64,000 nt of DNA from Cryptomeria japonica. Its lineage: Eukaryota > Streptophyta > Pinopsida > Cupressales > Cupressaceae. Positions 1-12,035 of the stretch are shown here, one piece after another. Both the position numbers and the translations under genes were made by a program. The notes beneath the pieces were generated by a model. It ran no database searches. It was not told the DNA's origin and worked only from the letters and a program-made list of their open reading frames with translations. Where the stretch lies: positions 575,283,752-575,347,751 of the forward strand of contig NC_081405.1 in NCBI RefSeq assembly GCF_030272615.1. The letters run 5' to 3'. Within the stretch, counting starts at the first letter, position 1. Each line of letters begins with the position of its first letter.

Positions 1-3000
1 CAACCATGTGGCACCAAAAAGATACACCCCCCGTGCTAGGAGGTACCAATCAGAGCCACTAGGCGGAAGCAAAATATACGTGTACCAACATGACTCACAA
101 GAGAATCAACATATCAATACCATCAAGGAATCAATTACACTAAACATGCAAGAGGGTCACAAGAGAACATGAAAAAAGCACAAAATAACAACCAAAATCC
201 AGAGGCACAAGGCAACAATAGAAGGGCAACAAGCATGAGGAAAACCAGCCACTTTCAGAAGCTCACCAATACACGGAAGGAAAGAAAAGCGGATTACCAC
301 TAGGTAGCAAGGGAAAAGTGTCATCACTAGGATGTCATGGGTTACCCTAGTAGATCTTCACTAGGTTTGAACCCCCATCCTGGATTACCCTGGCGACCTC
401 TCCCGATCCTCAGCCCCTATTCATACACTTGTGGACCACACCAACCTTTCAAGGAGACAAGATTGGTGGAAGTCATTCCAAGCACTTCTCCACTTACCCC
501 GAACCTATATGAGCGTTTGCAGGCAAGGAGGCATCAGAGAATTATCTTAATTAATATGAACTAACTACCCACCCAAGTTTATTAATTAGGTTATCACTTG
601 ATTACAAAACTTCCATTGAGTTAGCTAGGTGACCACTTTGGGTCTCGACCCCCAATGGAAGCCACTTCCCCTTTATTGCACCTAGGAATCAAAATAAACA
701 CAATGGCGTGACACCCAAAAACACAAGGTGACAAGATTCCAACCTTAGCAAGGCTTAGCTCACTTGCTAGAAAATGATAACTATCTAGTTGGTTCAAAGC
801 TATAGGAACAAGATCGCACGCAAAACACCAAAATCACAAAATTCCAAGACAAGGAGATACCACACACTATGAGGACTCAATGGTGTCCTAGCCTAAAGAC
901 TCAACAAAATTGAGCAACCCACAATGATAAACAAGAGCAAGGAAAAACCATGGTATCATAAACTAAGCATTAAGAATACAATCATACAACAATACCAAAT
1001 AGATCAATTAACATCTATACCTTTATTAACTTAAATTTAATATTAACTTTCCAATATTCAAATTTTCCAATCAATATTATACAATCTATTCCCATAATCC
1101 AAATTTAATTTTATTAATCAGTAACCAAGTTCAATTCATTAATTAGTTCTTTCATTCCAATTGACACAATAAGGTTATGTTTTCATTGTTGATAATCTAC
1201 GACAACATAATACATTAATGCTAATCATTCATCATAAAGAAAGGAATTTTTTTTGTAAAGATATAAACAATTACATTTAAACTTAAACAATCTGAATGAA
1301 GAAACGCATTCACAGAAATCTGCGTCATCCCATAAAGTGAGAACGCATATACAAATATCTTTATATATATATAATTACAAAAACTATACCTAAAGAGAAT
1401 TTGCTACACTGCACGGACTAACAAAAGAAATAATACCAGTGAATCATTGCACATAATCATAATTTATACCAAATCATACAAAAAAATCGTTAGTTATATA
1501 TATATACACTAACAAAAACCGAAGCATCAAAATCGGCACACGCAAACAACATGGAACAACGATATAAGCCAGCGCTGCTGATGGCATGAAAACACAACAG
1601 AGAAAGATGGCTACATATCCTGGGGATTGCCCACATTAGTGGGTAATTTCCCACCCCCATAGCAGTGGGGAGGGCTCTTCCCATAGCCATGGGTGGGGGT
1701 TGAGCCCACGCACTGCGTGCACGGATCCCCACCGACACTGCAAACAGTATAACCCACGCCAAAAGCCGAAGAAAGGATTACTAAGCCGGACGCTACAAAA
1801 TAATCTTACTTTTAAGCCCACTTTCCTGAGTCTTAACCCAAATGTTTAAAACATAGAAGGGAAATAACCAGATTTGTTACTTTTGTTCGCTTTGCAAGAA
1901 GAAAATATAGAAGGAGGAGTATTCGCTGGAAACCAAATAATGAACTCCAAATCAGATTATACAAGCAAATCCTCCAAATCCCTTCCTAAATATTCATTGG
2001 TTTCAAGAACCAAAAATATCTCCAAAATTCTTCCTCTCAAAACCCCCAACTAGAAAACCAGAGAGAAGACAATAAAAACAGAACAAATCATTCACGACCA
2101 AAACTTCTTCCCAATAATGAAATTCATGAAATATCATAAATGAAAAACATGTAATAATCACCTTATAAACTACAATATATGATTCCATCGAAGACATTAT
2201 CAATCACAACCACATTACAACATCAGAAACGATAAGCAAACTAAGATCAAGCAGCTATACATCTAAGAACATCAAGATAAAATTCTAATATTACAAACAA
2301 TATTCTTTCTATAATAATCTAACATATAGAGCGAAGATACATCATATAACATCACATGTTCAAAACATCATTATTCTAACCAACCACATAACATGAAACA
2401 TCATAATCACATAGAAATCCAAGAAACATAATCGAGCATCACAATCCATAACCAAAATCGATCAACACCAAAATAAAGGTCGAACTGTAGAGAACACAAA
2501 TCGCTATGTCTGACAAGCCAAAAGAGAGAGAGGGGCCAACACAAATCAAGTAAACGAGGTCATTATTTTTGATGATTTGAGGAACACATCGTGTATATGC
2601 TAGATAGCATTGTCATGCATTCAGCATTCAATCACTTAAGTATCTAGTAGCATTGGACCAACATATAAGATCAAAAGAACAAACTTATACATTTACATTT
2701 TTTTAATCACCACTGAGATTGAGCATAGTTTGGAGAGAGGATTACAGCATGAACTGAACCACTGCGTATTGCACAAGTTATTGCTTGGGGTAACTATTGT
2801 CCCGGTCGCAGTAATACTTTGTCCAAAAACGCTTTTGAATCCTTTATTCCAAGATTACAAAAGCACAATCATAGCAACGTTTACACAACCGCTAACGCTA
2901 CAGGTCTTCTTCAGGAATCCTAAATGCCTTCTCAAATCTCTGATTCTGTATCTCATTAATAAAGGTTTGGTCCTCCATAGTGTTTTCTCTTTTTGTAAAT

Positions 3001-3420
3001 CTGATACAAGATATATGAAAATCTACTCATTGCACATGTTTTCTTTGGAGTGTTGTGCGTATAATTATCTCATAAAAAAGACGACATCCGTTTTTTATTA
3101 CATGCATATTTTCATTGTTCATTCTTGTTCAGCAAACTAAACATCTACATCTATCAAACTTATTTTTTCTAAACCAAAATTTAATATTTATTATTAACCG
3201 TCATCTTTGATTACCTAGATTAATTCGTATTTGGTAATTGATGAATTGATCTAGGTAACGCTCTAAAAAAGCAACAATTTTCTTTAACTGAACTAGCTAA
3301 GTTTCTTAAAACCTAATTATTAGATGTTGCCGCACTCTCTTAATATTCGTGTCCATTCATTCGCAACTCATAACATATTGTAATGATATATAATAACGCC
3401 ATTCATTATTACTCAACTAT
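1..3420. other. AT-rich intergenic DNA, no gene recognised
   Basis: No reading frame in this stretch shows a family I recognise. The base composition is AT-rich apart from a GC-richer patch at about 1640-1760 made of short imperfect repeats of a CCCATAGC/GTGGGG type. An open frame at 2730-3140 on the plus strand begins at a non-ATG codon and is rich in hydrophobic residues; I could not assign it and do not call it a gene. Poly-A/T and short AT repeats are common. Decayed transposon DNA is the likeliest origin, but no LTR boundary or target duplication is visible. Confidence 0.5.
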
Positions 3421-3453
3421 TTGAAGTTTCAAGTCCTTAAATCAGTTAAGAAA

Positions 3454-3870
3454 ATGGCACAGCAAGGAGAGGCAGATCAACTTGTTAATGGCAATGAAGG
3501 AGAGGATGATAATGGTCTTTTCATTATCGCACAAGCTATTATGCGGCGCTTTCCATCATTACCGGAGGGTTGGACCGACAGGCAGTGTTTAAACCAATTA
3601 AACGGTCGTACTTGTGCATTGAAAAGTGATGTTATAGGAGAAAAAACAGCTTACGAAGCAGACCCGCAAAATGAAGCTGATAACTTTGCATTCGTTCTCA
3701 ATCTGTTTAGCGTTGCCCTCGATTCATTAGAGAATGAGTTAGAAGTTTACAATGCCGAACTGGACAGATATATAGCCGGCAATCCCAGGCCTGAATGCAG
3801 AAGATACTGCGATCCGCTGACAAATGTCACTGTTATTCTGGAAGGGCCGGCCTTAAACATCACACACTAA
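3454..3870 (+). CDS. Unrecognised 138-residue acidic protein or gene fragment
   Basis: The frame starts at an ATG in the plant-like context AAAATGGC and ends at TAA; the open frame reaches back to 3421 without another ATG. The predicted product is acidic and has balanced, protein-like composition: an N-terminal Gln/Glu/Asp/Gly-rich stretch, then a body with tryptophan, four cysteines and paired motifs such as ECRRYCDP near residue 120. I see no signal peptide, membrane segment or known catalytic motif, and I cannot name a family. Its last dozen codons overlap the left arm of an inverted repeat shared with the region upstream of the RING relic near 12 kb. It may be an intact small gene, a first exon, or a captured fragment. 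Codon use is more balanced than in the AT-rich surroundings, which argues for past selection. Confidence 0.4.
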   Translation: MAQQGEADQLVNGNEGEDDNGLFIIAQAIMRRFPSLPEGWTDRQCLNQLNGRTCALKSDVIGEKTAYEADPQNEADNFAFVLNLFSVALDSLENELEVYNAELDRYIAGNPRPECRRYCDPLTNVTVILEGPALNITH

Positions 3871-3993
3871 GCTACTTATGTGGCAGATGTGTGGGCCCAT
3901 TCCTGTCACCAGTGTCCGTTTCCGTTTGAGTTGAAAGTCATCGCCGTTAATTTCAAATTTAAATTGTTCCCGCTCAGAAACCCCGTGGATAAC
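3848..3993. repeat. Left arm of an inverted repeat (partner 11890-12035)
   Basis: The reverse complement of this stretch aligns with 11890-12035. Shared blocks include GAGCGGGAA, TTTGAAATTAACGGC, AATGGGCCC, TGCCACATAAG and CTTAGTGTGTGATGTTTAA. I judge identity at roughly 75-80% with a few small gaps. The arms lie about 7.9 kb apart and enclose the PPR relic and MITE copy A. In the right arm the shared DNA leads into the first codons of the RING relic, so the arms may be copies of a promoter and 5' leader. Confidence 0.7.
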
Positions 3994-4004
3994 ATAAAAT
4001 AAGA

Positions 4005-4720
4005 CGTTGCAAGGTATTCGAAGCAGAAGTGATGCACAAATGTTTGTTGCATTAGCTCCGGGTATGGAAACCCATCAAAGCATAATTGAAGGGAGATCAT
4101 TGTCATATATTACGGTCGGAAATGCTCTGGCAGACATTTATGCAGAATGTGGAAGCACCTAAACTATTTGACAGGATACCTGAAAGAAATGTGGTCTCAT
4201 GGAATGCTACGATTGCAGGATGGCATAAAATGCATTAGTTGAAAACGATTTAGACACTTTCAACCACATGTACAGCTGTAAACCCAGAGATTGCATCCTC
4301 CCAACCTGTGTCTAATGGGAGCTTTGCAACAGAGTATGGACCACTATCACAGGATAATCGATAGAGCAAAATTATCAGATGTTTTAGCTGCAACTACCTT
4401 GGCAGGCGTGAATGCAAAAATGTGTAAGGATATACAAGGCACGCGAACTCTTTTACAGGATGCCATCATCGCAGGATATGCAAAATGTGGAATTGTAGAC
4501 AAGGCATGCGAACTGTTTAACAAAATGCCTCATAGAAATATGTTCTCACTGCCCTGATTGCAAGATATTAACAAATTGGATTTGAAAAGGCTTAAGAAAC
4601 TTGCAACCAAATGCAGTTGGCAGCTTTCTCCAGCATCCTCCCAGCTGGAAGCTTTAGAATAGGGTATGTACATCCATCAAAGCATAAAGGATAGAGATAG
4701 AGGTAGTTGCAACTGTTCTA
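4005..4720 (+). pseudogene. Pentatricopeptide-repeat (PPR) protein relic
   Basis: PPR proteins bind RNA in plastids and mitochondria and act in editing, splicing or stability. Here several diagnostic PPR phrases are spread over different frames. They include a GxxxHQSIIEG/VGNALADIYAECGS block at about 4070-4160, KLFDRIPERNVVSWNA at about 4160-4210, and a frame at 4291-4557 with IIAGYAKCGIVDKACELF followed by NKMPHRN. A further ALExGMYIHQSIKD-like piece lies at about 4650-4695. The alternation of 35-residue motifs fits the PLS subfamily of land plants, and the wording is close to PPR proteins I associate with gymnosperms. Stops and frameshifts break it many times, and both an N-terminal targeting region and C-terminal E/DYW domains are absent. 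This is a dead fragment, not a gene. Confidence 0.75.
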
Positions 4721-6660
4721 GAAGAAATTTATGGAAAGCGTAGCTACATATTTATAAGTAAATTTGATATGATAGGTAATTGTAGTTGCAATTCACCATA
4801 CAAATTAACTAAAAATATTTGAGGTTTAGAAAGTTGAGGAAGGTTTATATAAGGTTTATGTTTAGATGGAAACTATTATTTTGTGTATGTACATTATGTG
4901 TGTATAATTTGTGATGTTATTAAATTGCTGTAATCTATTTTTAAGTTACAATTCTCAATTCAAAGTGTGATATTTTTTATTCATATTCATATAAGTACTA
5001 TTACTAATATTTGTAGTATTCTTTCTTATCATTCTATGACGATTCTACATTGCACACCTTTTGAATTTGAGGTTGTTACAAATCCATTTTTCATTGGCTT
5101 TATTGTAGGTATATTTGGGTTATATTATGGAAATGGTGGTCCCAATGTTCACCTACAAGCTCTTACTCATACATGTTAAGATATTGCATATGAAGATAAA
5201 TTCTTACCTAAACCATTTCAATGAACTTAAAGGACCATGTTCTTGAATACTTCTAATCCTTAGCTCCTATGTCTATCCATTGTTTTGACAAGTTAGCCAC
5301 CAATTTCTTACAACACTTATGTGTCAATATGGGCTTAGAAACAACTAACTAATTTAACTAAATGTTCTAGAGACATGATTAGTCAATTAATGACTATGGA
5401 ATTAGCTTCCAATATTTATGTGGTAGAATTTGTGTGTTCATGTTAGAAATCTTGAACTCTAATGATTGGAATTGTGGGGCCTCATCTACTTCCTCCACAC
5501 CCTCAAAAATGTCAAAATAATAATACATTTTAAACAAATGACGAGAAATGATCTAAATCGACTTCCGATCAAATTTCTACGACATCTAATTTTGTATCAT
5601 TCAAACATTAAGGGTTGAGGAAAGATAAAATGGTTCACAAAGCAAGCCACACAAGTAGAATAAAATCATTAGAAAATAAAAATAGTAAAAATTGTGGTTG
5701 AGAGAGATAAAAAGGGAGCTTCTATGTTCCACATGAGACTATCTATATACAAAATTTTATTAGATATTGTCAAAATCGATAAACATGGAACTATAGGTTT
5801 TATCACCAAACACTTTTAAAATGGCAGCCAATAAAATAAATTATTATCATAGAGCTAAGGAGTGAGAAGCGATTGGCAAAAATAATGAGAAGCCAAAGCC
5901 CTTGTGAACTAAAACAAATGTGTGGGAAGTATTACTCCAAAGTAGGAATTGATTGCTATATGAGGACAAGTAATGCTCATAGAAGGTGGAATGATTGTAG
6001 CAACACAAATTATTAAATGTGTTACTAGTATGATATGTTGCTAAGGTTATATCTTATTATTGATAATTTTGCAAACAATAAAAATAACACAAAGATTGGG
6101 AATGATATATCTTAATGACAATAGTTTGAGTAAAGTGGATCAAGATTTGTAGTGAGGCTAGAAATAAAACTATTAGACGCTTTTGATGATGTGCTAGGTT
6201 GCTTAGTCTTTAAGTAATAAGTAATTAATGACAATAATTTGACTAATTATGATTACATTTCCTCAAATGTCTATTAACCTCAATAAAAATTTGACAAATA
6301 AGTTTTAGATTTATGATTTTTAAATAAAATATTACAATCCTAGATTATCCATAATTTTTTAATAAACTTTGATATTTTAGAAAGAAAATAAATGAAAGAT
6401 AAAATCTCAATCGGACTTTTTTTTATATTTAATGGGTTTGTAATATATCAAAATATGTTACATGAATAACATGAAAAGCATCAACAACTATAGCAACAAT
6501 AAACTAAAAAAATTGTACGACTAAAAACACAACAAATAACTATAAATAAACACAAACTTGAATAGTTGAAATCTTGCAACTTTGAAATCTCATTCATAAC
6601 CTTTGAGTGAAATTATTATTATATGAGTGTAGACTAATGATTATTCTAGTTATAACTACT
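4721..6660. other. AT-rich DNA, no gene seen
   Basis: I see no family-level coding signal here. A non-ATG frame at 4967-5179 is short and low in complexity. No LTR ends, terminal inverted repeats or target duplications were visible. Confidence 0.5.
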
Positions 6661-6669
6661 TAGTGCTGG

Positions 6670-7000
6670 CTCCTTTTGGTGTTTCAACTATTGACAACAC
6701 CAACAATTAAGAATACAAGATTTATGTGGAAAACCTTTCGAGAGAAAACCACGACAAAATATTGCTTTTAAAATTCTCTTACAAAATTTGTAGACACCAA
6801 CCTACTGGGGATGCTAATCCCCACTAATCATTGCAGGCAACAACCCACTAGAGACACCAATCCCCACTATTAAGCACCAACCTAGCAAGAGACACTGATA
6901 TCTTCTATTGAGTGACACTAACCCCTAAAACACCAAAGTCTTAGTCTAGTTGGGATAGTTCTCCTTCCAAAATATGTTATAAATCTGATATAGATCTACT
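6670..7000 (-). mobile_element. Possible Ty1/copia LTR end, minus strand
   Basis: Read on the minus strand this segment has a GTGGTTTTCTC...AAGGTTTTCCAC stretch followed by a CTTGTATTCTT-like run. That layout is typical of the R-U5 part of plant copia LTRs. The short phrase after it weakly resembles a Met-tRNA primer site. No partner LTR, TG/CA ends or target duplication were found, so the call is tentative. Confidence 0.3.
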
Positions 7001-7179
7001 TATAAATCTACCTTAAAATTATCTTCTTTTATTTTCTTCTTCTAGAATTTCTTTAAATAATCTTCTATATTTCCTTCACAAAAAAACTGCCTTGAATGAT
7101 CTATATTTTCTTCACAAAATTTTCTTGTGTTTGAATAATATATCTCTTTTATTCTCCACGCACTCTTCGCCACTTTTTA

Positions 7180-8305
7180 AAAATGATCTAATGTTGTGTA
7201 TACTCATATGAGGCTCCATAAAGAATGTCAAAATATATTTTTTTTTAATAGCTGGTGATATTGCATATTAGTTGCAATGCGTCACATGCCCTATGCCTTA
7301 TTGAGTTAGCATGCATAATGGATGTGATGTATTAAAAAAATATTACAAATTCTTGTAATATGAAGGTATTGTCACAGCTTCCAATCTCTTATAGATGGAC
7401 CATTACCTAGTTCATAGCCATGACCTCTTGTGGTGGAGTCCCTTCCATGTAGGATTGCACGAAAACCTAGTCGAATCAATAGTTAGTTATTATTATTGTC
7501 CATGTCAATATATTTTGCCTCATCATCACTCTATTCTACATCTATCTCTCTTTTCGTAGTCTTCTCCATTCCCTCCAACATATCATGAATAAAGATATGA
7601 TGGATACATTTAGCATGCTTCTTTTTTATACTTCATCAACCTTGTCCATGTGAATTGATTTTACCTCATCATCACTCTATTCTACACTCATTTAACTCTT
7701 TTGAGAGTCTTCTCCATTGCCTCCAACATATCATGAATAAAGATACTATGGATACATTTAGCATGCTTCTTCTTCTTACCATATTTCTACATATACATTT
7801 ATGGATATTACTTATTAAAAAAATTCCTCTTTACGTGTCTTCAATTATTTAATTTTATCATCCATTTTATGGTTATGGTCAATAATATGAAGGTATACAC
7901 ATTTATCTAGGAAATTAGTATAACATATGCATAGAAGAATTTGAAATAATTAAAATTTAGCATCAAACAATCATACACATTTATGTGTTTCTCTAAGCAT
8001 AACCAATGTCATTCTTCCTCCAAGTGATGCACCAACCATTTTCTAAAACACATGATCTAATATTGTGTGTACTCATATGAGGCTTCATAGAGATTGCCAA
8101 ATTAACATTGTTCTATTGGTTGATAGTATTACATATCAACTACCCGATGCCTTATTGAGTTAGCACGCCTAACATATGGTGATATTGAAAAGAAAAATTA
8201 TAATCTCTTGTATTCTATAATTGTTGTCAAAGATTCCAAGCTCTTATAGATGCACCACTGGCTAGTTCATTGCCATGGCCATTTTTTGTGGGGCACCTTT
8301 CATAT
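7180..8305. repeat. Diverged direct repeat enclosing a tandem duplication
   Basis: The stretch 7180-7450 recurs at about 8045-8305 in the same orientation at roughly 75% identity. Shared phrases include ATGATCTAAT, TACTCATATGAGGCT, TGCCTTATTGAGTTAGCA and CTCTTATAGATG. Between them, about 7500-7630 is tandemly repeated at 7645-7778, sharing CCTCATCATCACTCTATTCT, CTCCAACATATCATGAATAA and ACATTTAGCATGCTTCTT. No coding signal is apparent. The whole may be part of a decayed element that spread by segmental duplication. Confidence 0.65.
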
Positions 8306-10332
8306 ATAGGAATGTAGGCATTTGTTGGCATCAATTTTTTAATTTTTATTTTTTAGTACCATAATGGTCTTAAGAATACATAGCACAATAATTCTATCTA
8401 GAAATGGTGGAGCCTTTTCATGTATGGTTGTGTTGGAGTATTGTGCTAAATGTCTAACTATTGCGGTATTAGAGCTTTCACATATTTTGGGTTTAATTGA
8501 TCATGTAATTAGAAGACATGTAAGAACATCCCATAACTTGTTTAATGCCATTTAATTATTATAAAATAGTTAATCTACTAATTCACTACAAAGTAAAATT
8601 GATTATAATTTTATATGTCCTACATAACTCTATTCTTGTTGGTCAAAATCCTTTGATGGTGAGACATATGAGAGTAGTTTCTTGAATAAATTTAGTGATA
8701 TGCTTAAAATTGTGACTAAAAAGATCTTGTATTGAGATAGATAGTTTGATGATTGTCATGTGCTTAAGGGGCAAGTTCTCCTTGTGTCAAATCGAGATTA
8801 CATGAAGCATTCATCTCACCTTCCATAAATTCCCCTTGATTTTACAATTAAATTAATTTCTACCATTGACAATTAAAAAGGTAGTATTAGGATTCAATGA
8901 ATACTTTATTTTATCATTACAATATTAAATTGATTGCTTGCAATATCTAAGGTATAATAGGATTTGTAGCGTATACTCATAAATGTATCAATACTTTTTT
9001 ATGTGCCATTGATAAACTCTTATGTGTTAAAAAAGGTGTGCTTGACAAGCATTTGATCGATTTCTTCAGATTTTTTATTCTAGGAGCTTAGTTGCTTCCT
9101 CATTTGTTAACAAAAAATCCTTTGTTTGTCATTCTCACATTCCTTAACAATCTTCATACAAAATGACTGTTAAATTGAAGGACATCTACATTACCTTTTA
9201 CCCATCCTCAAATTTTATGAAGGATAGAAATCTCTTGATTGCAAACTTTAGTCAATATCATAAGATTCTTTCATCTCTCCACAAGACAAACCTTAGAATA
9301 TGAGACCAAATTTGACACAACTATAATATGAGGTCCCAATTGAAGGTATGTCCGCTCATATAGCAAAGAGACTCACAATAGAGAACACACTTGCAACAAG
9401 GAATAAAACACAAGAAAATGGTATGAGAGCAACGCTTTTCAATAATTTTAGTGCAAAATATTAAATATTTATAGATAAAACACACAATTATTCAAAATTG
9501 ACATATATAGTTAAGTTTAAATCCTATTGTAAGGCCAATAAGAAGGCCTTGAATAATTACACAAAATTGCTATTTATTAAATTTTATAATAAGATTTTAG
9601 TGGGCAAAACCCACCAATTTTCATTAATTTAGTATGCTCCAACACTCAAAATTTAAATTTTTTTCTAATGAATTAAAGTTGTAAAATCTATTGCTAATCT
9701 TAAAAAAATACTAGTTAATATTGACTAGATCATCCAATGATCTATGCAACAATTAAATGCGACTACCATGTGGACATTGCATTATCATTACTTGTGCACT
9801 ATCTTCTTCCTATTATGCACAAACAATGAGGGTTTATCAATCATGGAAAACTCATGGCACAGTGCATTCTAGATTGCATCATCTTCCTTCTTCCATGCAC
9901 AAGCTAAATTTTACTCACAATTTGAAGACTTGAAGGATTTCACTTACCAAACATATGCTCTTATATCGATAGGAAAATAAATATCATTATATCAAGTGTT
10001 GATCTAGCTAGTGTCAATGTGTAAATCAATTGACATTATATACTAGAGTATAGCTTGAATTGTTAGCTTGATAATAGATGTCAATTGATTGAAGAAAGTT
10101 GAAATTTCATTAGTCTATTATGTAATTGAATAATACATATATACAAATAAAGAAATATTTTTTTCAATCTTTTATTGTAGCATTATTTTTATAATGATAC
10201 TCTTCATAATGTACAATGTCTAAAAAGACATTTTTATGAAATTAAAATTTTTAAAACCCATATAAGTGAATAGTGATTAGACAAAATATTAGCCTCCTCC
10301 ATTAGAGTTGTAAATGCAAATCCTATTGTGTC
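8306..10332. other. AT-rich DNA, no gene seen
   Basis: I recognise nothing coding, no RNA gene and no element boundary here. Open frames such as 8364-8555 are short and without family features. Confidence 0.5.
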
Positions 10333-10539
10333 TTAGTTTGTTTTGCCTCCTTGTGCAACACGATGTTGATATGCTACACAAAAACTATAAAAGTTAATAC
10401 CCTTGCTTTCCATGCTCATGTTCCTGGTGGACCCCACAAATCTTGTAGAATATAATTTAGGAAGTGGTTTAGCGTTGAGGTATTTATACTTTAGTTCATC
10501 AACTAACAATAAAGCCAATGGGCAATGTGTCTGTAACAA
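10333..10539 (-). other. Short unrecognised open frame with protein-like composition
   Basis: The minus-strand frame of 68 codons has balanced composition and an internal phrase LVDELKYKYLNAKPLP followed by a Gly/Ser/Arg-rich stretch. I could not assign it to a family. It lies 11 bp outside the left end of MITE copy A and looks like the tail of some decayed coding sequence, since no longer frame continues it on either side. Confidence 0.25.
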
Positions 10540-10550
10540 ACTCTTTAATA

Positions 10551-11023
10551 TAGGGGAAGAGCACCAATAGATAACATAGTTCCAATAATCGTCACTTTAT
10601 TGCCATGTTGACCCCCCATAGCCATCATAGTGAAAACATCGTTGATAAATTTGTTTTGCACCAATAGCCGATCATTTTTTGTAATTTTTTGTTCATAATT
10701 GGCCCATTTGTGCACCACTATTGGAACATTTGTGCAAAACTATTGGGACATTTGTGAACAAGTACTAGCGATTATAAGTTGACGGTTTCTGGAACATCTT
10801 TAGTTAGGTATCCAGCGACACTTTGAAATGTGTACTTTTTGACCTTTGTGCGCATAACTGATTCCACAGCGTGCATCGTTAGTACCCAAAAGCCAAATCA
10901 ATAGCTATAAGCAGTTAAGTCGCATACGAAGACAACTAAAAGAAAAAATCAAAATCCGATGTACTCTTTAGAATCTGTAAGTATGCAAAGTTAGCTATGA
11001 CGGCTATTGGTGCTCTTCCCCTA
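10551..11023. mobile_element. MITE copy A, intact, 473 bp, 20-bp perfect TIRs
   Basis: The left end TAGGGGAAGAGCACCAATAG (10551-10570) is matched exactly in reverse complement at 11004-11023. If the terminal TA on each side is taken as the target duplication, the element is GGGG...CCCC between TA dinucleotides. The inside holds repeated phrases of the type CATTTGTGCACCACTATTGG and no coding capacity. A second copy begins at 12930 and is interrupted by the gypsy nest, with its right part at 35580-35726. Short length, TIRs, multiple copies and lack of coding all fit a miniature inverted-repeat transposable element. The TA flanks suggest a mariner/Stowaway-like or related transposase source, but the TIR sequence does not name the superfamily. 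Confidence 0.85.
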
Positions 11024-11889
11024 GTTGTGATACGCTTTTGGTTTTTAGTGATATCCATCATCTGAATGGCAATGTGTAGCCAAAACAAGCTAGGTCCATC
11101 ACAGCAAACTGACATACATCTCCATATTCTCCAAACATGGCATTCTGTCAAACAATTCTTGGAGACATTCTGTCAAACACTTCAGGTGCTTTGTCAATGT
11201 GTACAATGTGTTGCATACACGTCTACCAGGGCAGTTGTAGCTATATCTGAAAAATTCCGTTTATTGCTTATAATGTGATGGATCTCCATACCTTGTTCCA
11301 AAGCTCCCATTTTCACACAGGCTGGGAGATGCTGGGAAATGTTGCGAAATCTGGTTTTAAACCTGGCTACACATTACTGACTCATTTTCTTTTACCTTTT
11401 CACACGCCATATCATAATCATTTCTACAGATTTCATGGAGCACGCTAGAAGCAACATAACAAATCTGGAAGTCTGTTCCCAACATTGTCAAAGCGCAAAT
11501 CAAGTGAGGGTTGAACTCCGTCATCTCCTCAGGTGAACCCACGCAGAACATTATTTACGAGCTTGAGAAAACGGATTCGCCTCCACCCCACCTTTGTATC
11601 ATCGCTTGTGCATCTTGCTTGAAATCTTTCCCTTCTCGTCCACCACACTGTCATATCATCTATTCGACACTGTATCAACCATGGATTTAACCGCTGGCAC
11701 CATTATCAAAAGCAGATCTTCATGCAAGCCCTGCTTCGAGAGGGTAGATTATTCTCCCATGGCCGAGAAGCATAAAAAAGTATGCAAAATAAAAATGAAG
11801 TCCAACAAAGATGAAGATTAAATGCCTACGGATATCCACCTACCACAGCGCGGGAATAGTTTGATTCAAATATTTAACAGCATCGAAAA
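11024..11889. other. Intergenic DNA with two short unassigned frames
   Basis: A minus-strand frame at 11357-11551 (64 codons, begins with ATG) and a plus-strand frame at 11594-11821 are the only open stretches of note. Both have mixed, protein-like composition but no motif I recognise. Neither continues across the flanks. They could be parts of the same decayed locus as the RING relic that follows. Confidence 0.35.
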
Positions 11890-12035
11890 CTGATGGGCTT
11901 TCGAGCGGGAATAGTTTTGGATTTGAAATTAACGGCAAATACAGGTTGAACGGAACGGGATCAGGCGCTGCCGACAGAAATGGGCCCCCACCTGCCACAT
12001 AAGCTGGGAAAGTGGCTTAGTGTGTGATGTTTAAG
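11890..12035. repeat. Right arm of an inverted repeat (partner 3848-3993)
   Basis: This is the mirror of the left arm. It contains GAGCGGGAA, TTTGAAATTAACGGC, AATGGGCCC, TGCCACATAAG and CTTAGTGTGTGATGTTTAA in the plus orientation and runs into the ATG used by the RING relic. Homology ends soon after the start codon, at about 12035. Confidence 0.7.

Noticed and set aside
45-70. Primer-site-like text CAATCAGAGCCACTAGG near the window start
   Set aside because: The match to a Met-tRNA primer site is poor and no LTR end precedes it.
1490-1821. Overlapping minus-strand frames with repeated Gly/Trp/Pro
   Set aside because: They result from a short GC-rich repeat patch and have no recognisable domain.
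2730-3140. 136-codon open frame as a membrane protein gene
   Set aside because: It starts at a non-ATG codon, hydrophobicity reflects T-rich DNA, and no motif or second exon was found.
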